Below are positions 61,072-64,000 of a DNA stretch of 64,000 nucleotides, one piece after another (position 1 is the first letter of the stretch; each line of letters begins with the position of its first letter). The position numbers and the translations under genes were made by a program. The stretch lies in contig NZ_QFRX01000001.1 of assembly GCF_003143935.1 (NCBI RefSeq), positions 6,470,303 through 6,534,302 on the forward strand, read 5' to 3'. The DNA is from Streptomyces sp. Act143. GTDB lineage: Bacteria; Actinomycetota; Actinomycetes; Streptomycetales; Streptomycetaceae. The notes beneath the pieces were generated by a model. That model saw only the letters and a list, made by a program, of their open reading frames with translations. It made no database searches and was not told the origin of the DNA.

Positions 61072-62289
61072 CTACCCGGCGGCCGGTCGTGGGGAGCGGA
61101 GCACGAGCAGGGTGATCTCGCTGGGGGCGAAGATGCGGAAGGGCGGACCCCAGAAGCCGGTGCCGCGGCTGGTGTAGAGCAGGGTGCGCTCGCCGTGGTG
61201 GCTGAGGCCGGCGAGGGCGGGCTGGTCGAGGCCGACCAGGTGGTGGAAGGGCCAGATCTGGCCGCCGTGGGTGTGGCCGGAGAGCTGGAGGTCGACGCCC
61301 GAGGCGGCCGCCCGGTCGACGAACTTGGGCTGGTGGGCCAGGAGCAGAACCGGCAGTTCGGGGTCGGCGCCGTCCAGGGCCCCGGCGAGGTGGGCGCGGT
61401 GCCCGGCCAGGCCGGAGGATTCGGCGGTGACGTCGTCGACGCCGGCGACCACGAGGGTGTCGCCGCCGCGTTCGAGCAGCAGATGACGGTTGCGCAGCGG
61501 TTCCCAGCCCAGCTCGTCCATCAGGTCGACCCAGCCCTGGGCCTCGCTGTAGTACTCGTGGTTGCCGGTGACGTAGACCCGGGCCCGGGTGGCCCGCACG
61601 GTGCCCAGCGGGGCGGCCTGGGCGCGGCGGCGGGCGGCAGTGCCGTCCGCGATGTCGCCGGTGTGGCAGACGAGATCGGCCTCCAGGGTGTTCACCACCT
61701 CGCAGACCCGTGCCGACCAGCGGGCGCGGTCGAGGGGGCCGTAGTGCGTGTCGGTGATGAGGGCGACCCGGGTGCCGTCGAGCCCGGCTCCCAGGCGCGG
61801 AAGCGGCACGTCCAGTGCGCGCACGCGGGGCACGCGACGGGCCTCGGTGTACCCCCAGACGAGCAGTACGGCGGCCGTGCCGAGGACGGCCCAGGTCACG
61901 ATGCGGGCCCGGTCCTGGCCGTCCCCCGCGCCGGCCACGGCCAGGGCCGGCCGCAGCAGGACGCCCAGCAGTACCGACCAGGTGAACAGGACCCAGCTGC
62001 TGCCCAGCAGGGTGACACCGAGGATCGCCCACCGGTCCTGCTGGCGCCGGCCGTGGCCGCGCACCATCGCGAGCGGCATGGTGATCAGACCGATGGCGAA
62101 CAGGGCGGTGACGACCGCCGTGACGGGCAGCGGCCAGTGCTGCCCGGAGTACAGCAGCACCCAGCAGGGCACCGTCCACAGCAGGACGGGCGCGATCAAG
62201 GGGAGGTAGCGCGTCAGGCGGAGCAGCGGACTCCGGCGAGTCGTCTGCGCTGCGTCGTCCGCGGGGCGGGTGTCGCTGGTATCGGTCAC
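61072..62289 (-). CDS. Membrane-bound metallophosphoesterase
   Basis: Protein of 405 residues. Four N-terminal helices (YLPLIAPVLLWTVPCWVLLY, ALFAIGLITMPLAMV, WAILGVTLLGSSWVLFTWSVLLG, IVTWAVLGTAAVLLVWG) are followed by an extracytoplasmic-type calcineurin-like domain. All metal motifs are there: DTHYGPLD, CHTGDIADG, VTGNHEYY, LLAHQP and SGHTHGGQ. This resembles YkoQ/YpbG-like phosphoesterases. GTG at 62289 has AGAGGAG 5 bases upstream; longer frames are not supported. The substrate may be a phospholipid or nucleotide. Confidence 0.9.
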   Translation of the reverse strand: MTDTSDTRPADDAAQTTRRSPLLRLTRYLPLIAPVLLWTVPCWVLLYSGQHWPLPVTAVVTALFAIGLITMPLAMVRGHGRRQQDRWAILGVTLLGSSWVLFTWSVLLGVLLRPALAVAGAGDGQDRARIVTWAVLGTAAVLLVWGYTEARRVPRVRALDVPLPRLGAGLDGTRVALITDTHYGPLDRARWSARVCEVVNTLEADLVCHTGDIADGTAARRRAQAAPLGTVRATRARVYVTGNHEYYSEAQGWVDLMDELGWEPLRNRHLLLERGGDTLVVAGVDDVTAESSGLAGHRAHLAGALDGADPELPVLLLAHQPKFVDRAAASGVDLQLSGHTHGGQIWPFHHLVGLDQPALAGLSHHGERTLLYTSRGTGFWGPPFRIFAPSEITLLVLRSPRPAAG

Positions 62290-62467
62290 GCTGCTCCTCT
62301 TGCCGTCCTGTCCGACACATGATGCCCGCTGCGGTGTCGGAGGGGGACGGCGGAGTCGTAGGAGCCGATCCGTAGCCGTGTCAGCGCGCGGTGTGGTGGC
62401 CCGCATCCGTGTCAGCCCGTGGTGCGGTGGCGGGTGGCGGAGTCGTGGGAAGCGGGCCGTGTTCGCG
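62290..62467. other. 178-base gap with decayed copies of the neighbouring gene end
   Basis: TCAGCGTGTTGTGCGGCGGC, the complement of the last codons of the reductase gene at 62468, recurs in degraded form at 62412 (TCAGCCCGTGGTGCGGTGGC) and 62381 (TCAGCGCGCGGTGTGGTGGC). These look like partial duplications of the gene's 3' end. No gene seen. Confidence 0.55.
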
Positions 62468-64000
62468 TCAGCGTGTTGTGCGGCGGCGGGCGGCGGTGAC
62501 GAGGTCGCCGATGGTGGTGAGCTTGGTGCGCGGCCTGCCGTCGCTGTCCCCGAGGGCGCGTTCCGTCCGGTCGATGGCAGCCATGCCACGCGCGTCCACG
62601 ACCTGCGGGGCCCGCCGTCGGGCCAGCCGCGCGAAGGCCTTGACCGGGGTCGTCGGCCGGGGCAGGGTGCCCTCGATCGCGTCGGCGATCAGCGTGCCCA
62701 CCGTCTCCGCGGCGCAGGTGCGGTTGGCGCCGATGCCGCCCGACGAACCGCGTTTGATCCACCCCACGACGTAGGTGCCGGGCAGGCCCGTCACCCGCCC
62801 CCGTTCGTGCGGGACGGTCCCGGTCGCCTCGTCGAACGGGAGACCCGGCACCGGTGTTCCCCGGTAGCCGATGGCCCGCAGGACCATCGAGGCACGGAGC
62901 AGGACATCGCCGTCGCTGCCGGCCGCGCCGCCCGTGCCACTGACCCGCACGGCGCTCACCCGTCCGTCGGGAGCTGTGCCGCCGTCCCCGACGATCTCCC
63001 TCGGTGCGGAGTGGAAGCGCAGCACGATACGCCTGCCCTCACCCGGCGTTCGCGACCAGTCGACCTTCTCGCGCGGCACCTCCCGCAGCAGGGACGCGAG
63101 TTCACCCGGCGCGGCCGAGTCGATCGCGGCGCCCGCCCGGGGGTCGTGGTCGTCGATCACCAGCCGTACGCCCGGGAGTTGGGTGAGCGCGAGCAGTTCG
63201 GGCCGGGTGCAGGCCGCGTCCTCGGGGCCCCGGCGGCCCAGGAGTACGACCTCGCGCACGGCGGAGGCGCGCAGGGCCCGCAGGGCGTGGTCGGCGATGT
63301 CGGTGCCGGCCAGCCGCCCGGGGTCGCCGACGAGGATGCGGGCCACGTCGAGGGCCACGTTGCCGTTGCCGACCACGACGACACGCTCGGCGGACAGGTC
63401 GATCGCGTCCGGCGCGACATCGGGATGGCCGTTGTACCAGGCGACGAAGTCGGTCGCGGACACGCTGCCGGTGCGGTCCTCGCCGGGGATGCCCAGGCGC
63501 CGGTCGGCGGAAGCCCCGACCGCGTACACCACCGCGTCGTGGTGGGCGGCGAGTTCCTCCGCGCTGACCTGCTCCCCGACCCGCAGGCCGAGCAGCATCC
63601 GCACGCGGGGGTGGTCGTGGAAGCGGGCGAAGGTGTCGCCGATCTTCTTGGTCGCCGGGTGGTCGGGGGCGACGCCGTAGCGCACCAGCCCGCCGGCCAC
63701 CGGCAGCCGGTCGATGAGCGTGACCTGGGCGTTGGTGTGCAGGAGCAGATCCTGGGCGGTGTACATGCCCGCAGGCCCGGTACCGACGACCGCGACCCGC
63801 AGCGGCCGGAAGTCGGCGGGCAGTGCGCGCTCGAACGAAGGCCGGTCCCAGGCATGGAAGTTGGGGCTGCCCGCGGCCGGCCCGGGGGCCGGGGTGCCGT
63901 CGTAGTAGGCGGCGTTGATCTCGGCGTACGCCTTCTGCGGGCCGGTCAGCCGGTCCACGGGGATGATGGCGTCCACCGGGCAGGCGTCCGCGCAGGCGCC
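62468..64000 (-). CDS. Ferredoxin-fused ferredoxin/NADP reductase, FprB-like (5' end outside window)
   Basis: Flavin reductase moving electrons between NADPH and ferredoxin. The frame is open through the window edge: the first visible residues, CADACPVDAI, are the end of a bacterial [4Fe-4S] ferredoxin domain. The reductase part then follows, with FAD motif VAVVGTGPAGMYTAQDLL, LPVAGGLVRYGVAPDHP, NADP motif VVVGNGNVALDVARIL and C-terminal GWIKRGSSGGIGANRTCAAET. This ferredoxin-adrenodoxin-reductase fusion is the FprB type known in mycobacteria. A GTG at 63976 is internal, not the start. It could serve the P450 encoded nearby. Confidence 0.92.
   Translation of the reverse strand, partial: GACADACPVDAIIPVDRLTGPQKAYAEINAAYYDGTPAPGPAAGSPNFHAWDRPSFERALPADFRPLRVAVVGTGPAGMYTAQDLLLHTNAQVTLIDRLPVAGGLVRYGVAPDHPATKKIGDTFARFHDHPRVRMLLGLRVGEQVSAEELAAHHDAVVYAVGASADRRLGIPGEDRTGSVSATDFVAWYNGHPDVAPDAIDLSAERVVVVGNGNVALDVARILVGDPGRLAGTDIADHALRALRASAVREVVLLGRRGPEDAACTRPELLALTQLPGVRLVIDDHDPRAGAAIDSAAPGELASLLREVPREKVDWSRTPGEGRRIVLRFHSAPREIVGDGGTAPDGRVSAVRVSGTGGAAGSDGDVLLRASMVLRAIGYRGTPVPGLPFDEATGTVPHERGRVTGLPGTYVVGWIKRGSSGGIGANRTCAAETVGTLIADAIEGTLPRPTTPVKAFARLARRRAPQVVDARGMAAIDRTERALGDSDGRPRTKLTTIGDLVTAARRRTTR

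Overview
The window is high-GC actinobacterial DNA, almost certainly from a Streptomyces chromosome. The codon use is strongly GC-biased, GTG starts are frequent, and the gene order mtnA, mtrA-mtrB-lpqB, comF, hpf, secA, NAD-glutamate dehydrogenase is the one I remember for S. coelicolor and relatives.

Layout. (1) 1-1241: the end of an oligopeptide/dipeptide ABC transporter operon, with an intact OppD/DppD ATPase (cut by the window edge) and an OppF/DppF ATPase truncated at about residue 110. This abrupt end looks like a rearrangement breakpoint. (2) 1259-6842: a minus-strand operon of a glycine/proline-rich membrane protein, DUF4129, DUF4350, MoxR AAA+ ATPase and DUF58 protein, with four-base start/stop overlaps at three of the four junctions. 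(3) 6983-8497: mtnA and a small membrane protein. (4) 8590-18727: a complete 10.1-kb actinomycete integrative and conjugative element (AICE). It has tyrosine integrase, excisionase, a RepSA-type HUH replication initiator, Spd spread proteins, an FtsK-like TraSA translocase and an SCO3933-family protein in one minus-strand operon. Divergent from this are an ABM-domain monooxygenase and an XRE/TPR regulator. A 0.9-kb highly structured non-coding region and one unknown gene follow. (5) 18725-31934: mtrA, mtrB, lpqB, comF, hpf, a NarL-type response regulator, an AlkX/YcaQ-type protein, an acetyltransferase and secA. (6) 32062-49000: a DrrAB-like exporter with a DUF4097 protein and a ribbon-helix-helix protein, a giant NAD-glutamate dehydrogenase, a TagGH-like polymer exporter with a TetR regulator, and several small genes. 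(7) 49055-64000: accessory genes, including a vancomycin-resistance cluster (vanH, vanA, vanX, a second murF, vanK, vanS), a cytochrome P450, a membrane metallophosphoesterase and a ferredoxin-fused FprB-type reductase cut by the window edge.

Most notable. The AICE attachment core (19 bp) ends exactly at the first ATG of mtrA, and the element carries its own 92-bp, about 86% identical copy of the mtrA promoter region. Integration therefore swaps the promoter of a central two-component regulator and strands the native promoter 10.1 kb away. I know of no described AICE doing this; named examples mostly use tRNA genes. The vancomycin cluster has lost almost all of vanR, apparently by an in-frame deletion that keeps the start, the stop and coupling to vanS, while the two promoters with matching 11-bp-spaced VanR-like boxes remain intact. 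Other unusual structures are eight perfectly 10-bp-phased TGGYGC-like boxes before a ribbon-helix-helix gene, a 172-nt nested hairpin and a 46-bp perfect inverted repeat inside the AICE, and paired DnaA boxes before comF.

All product names come from reading the translated sequences and from memory of the families. No database search was run.
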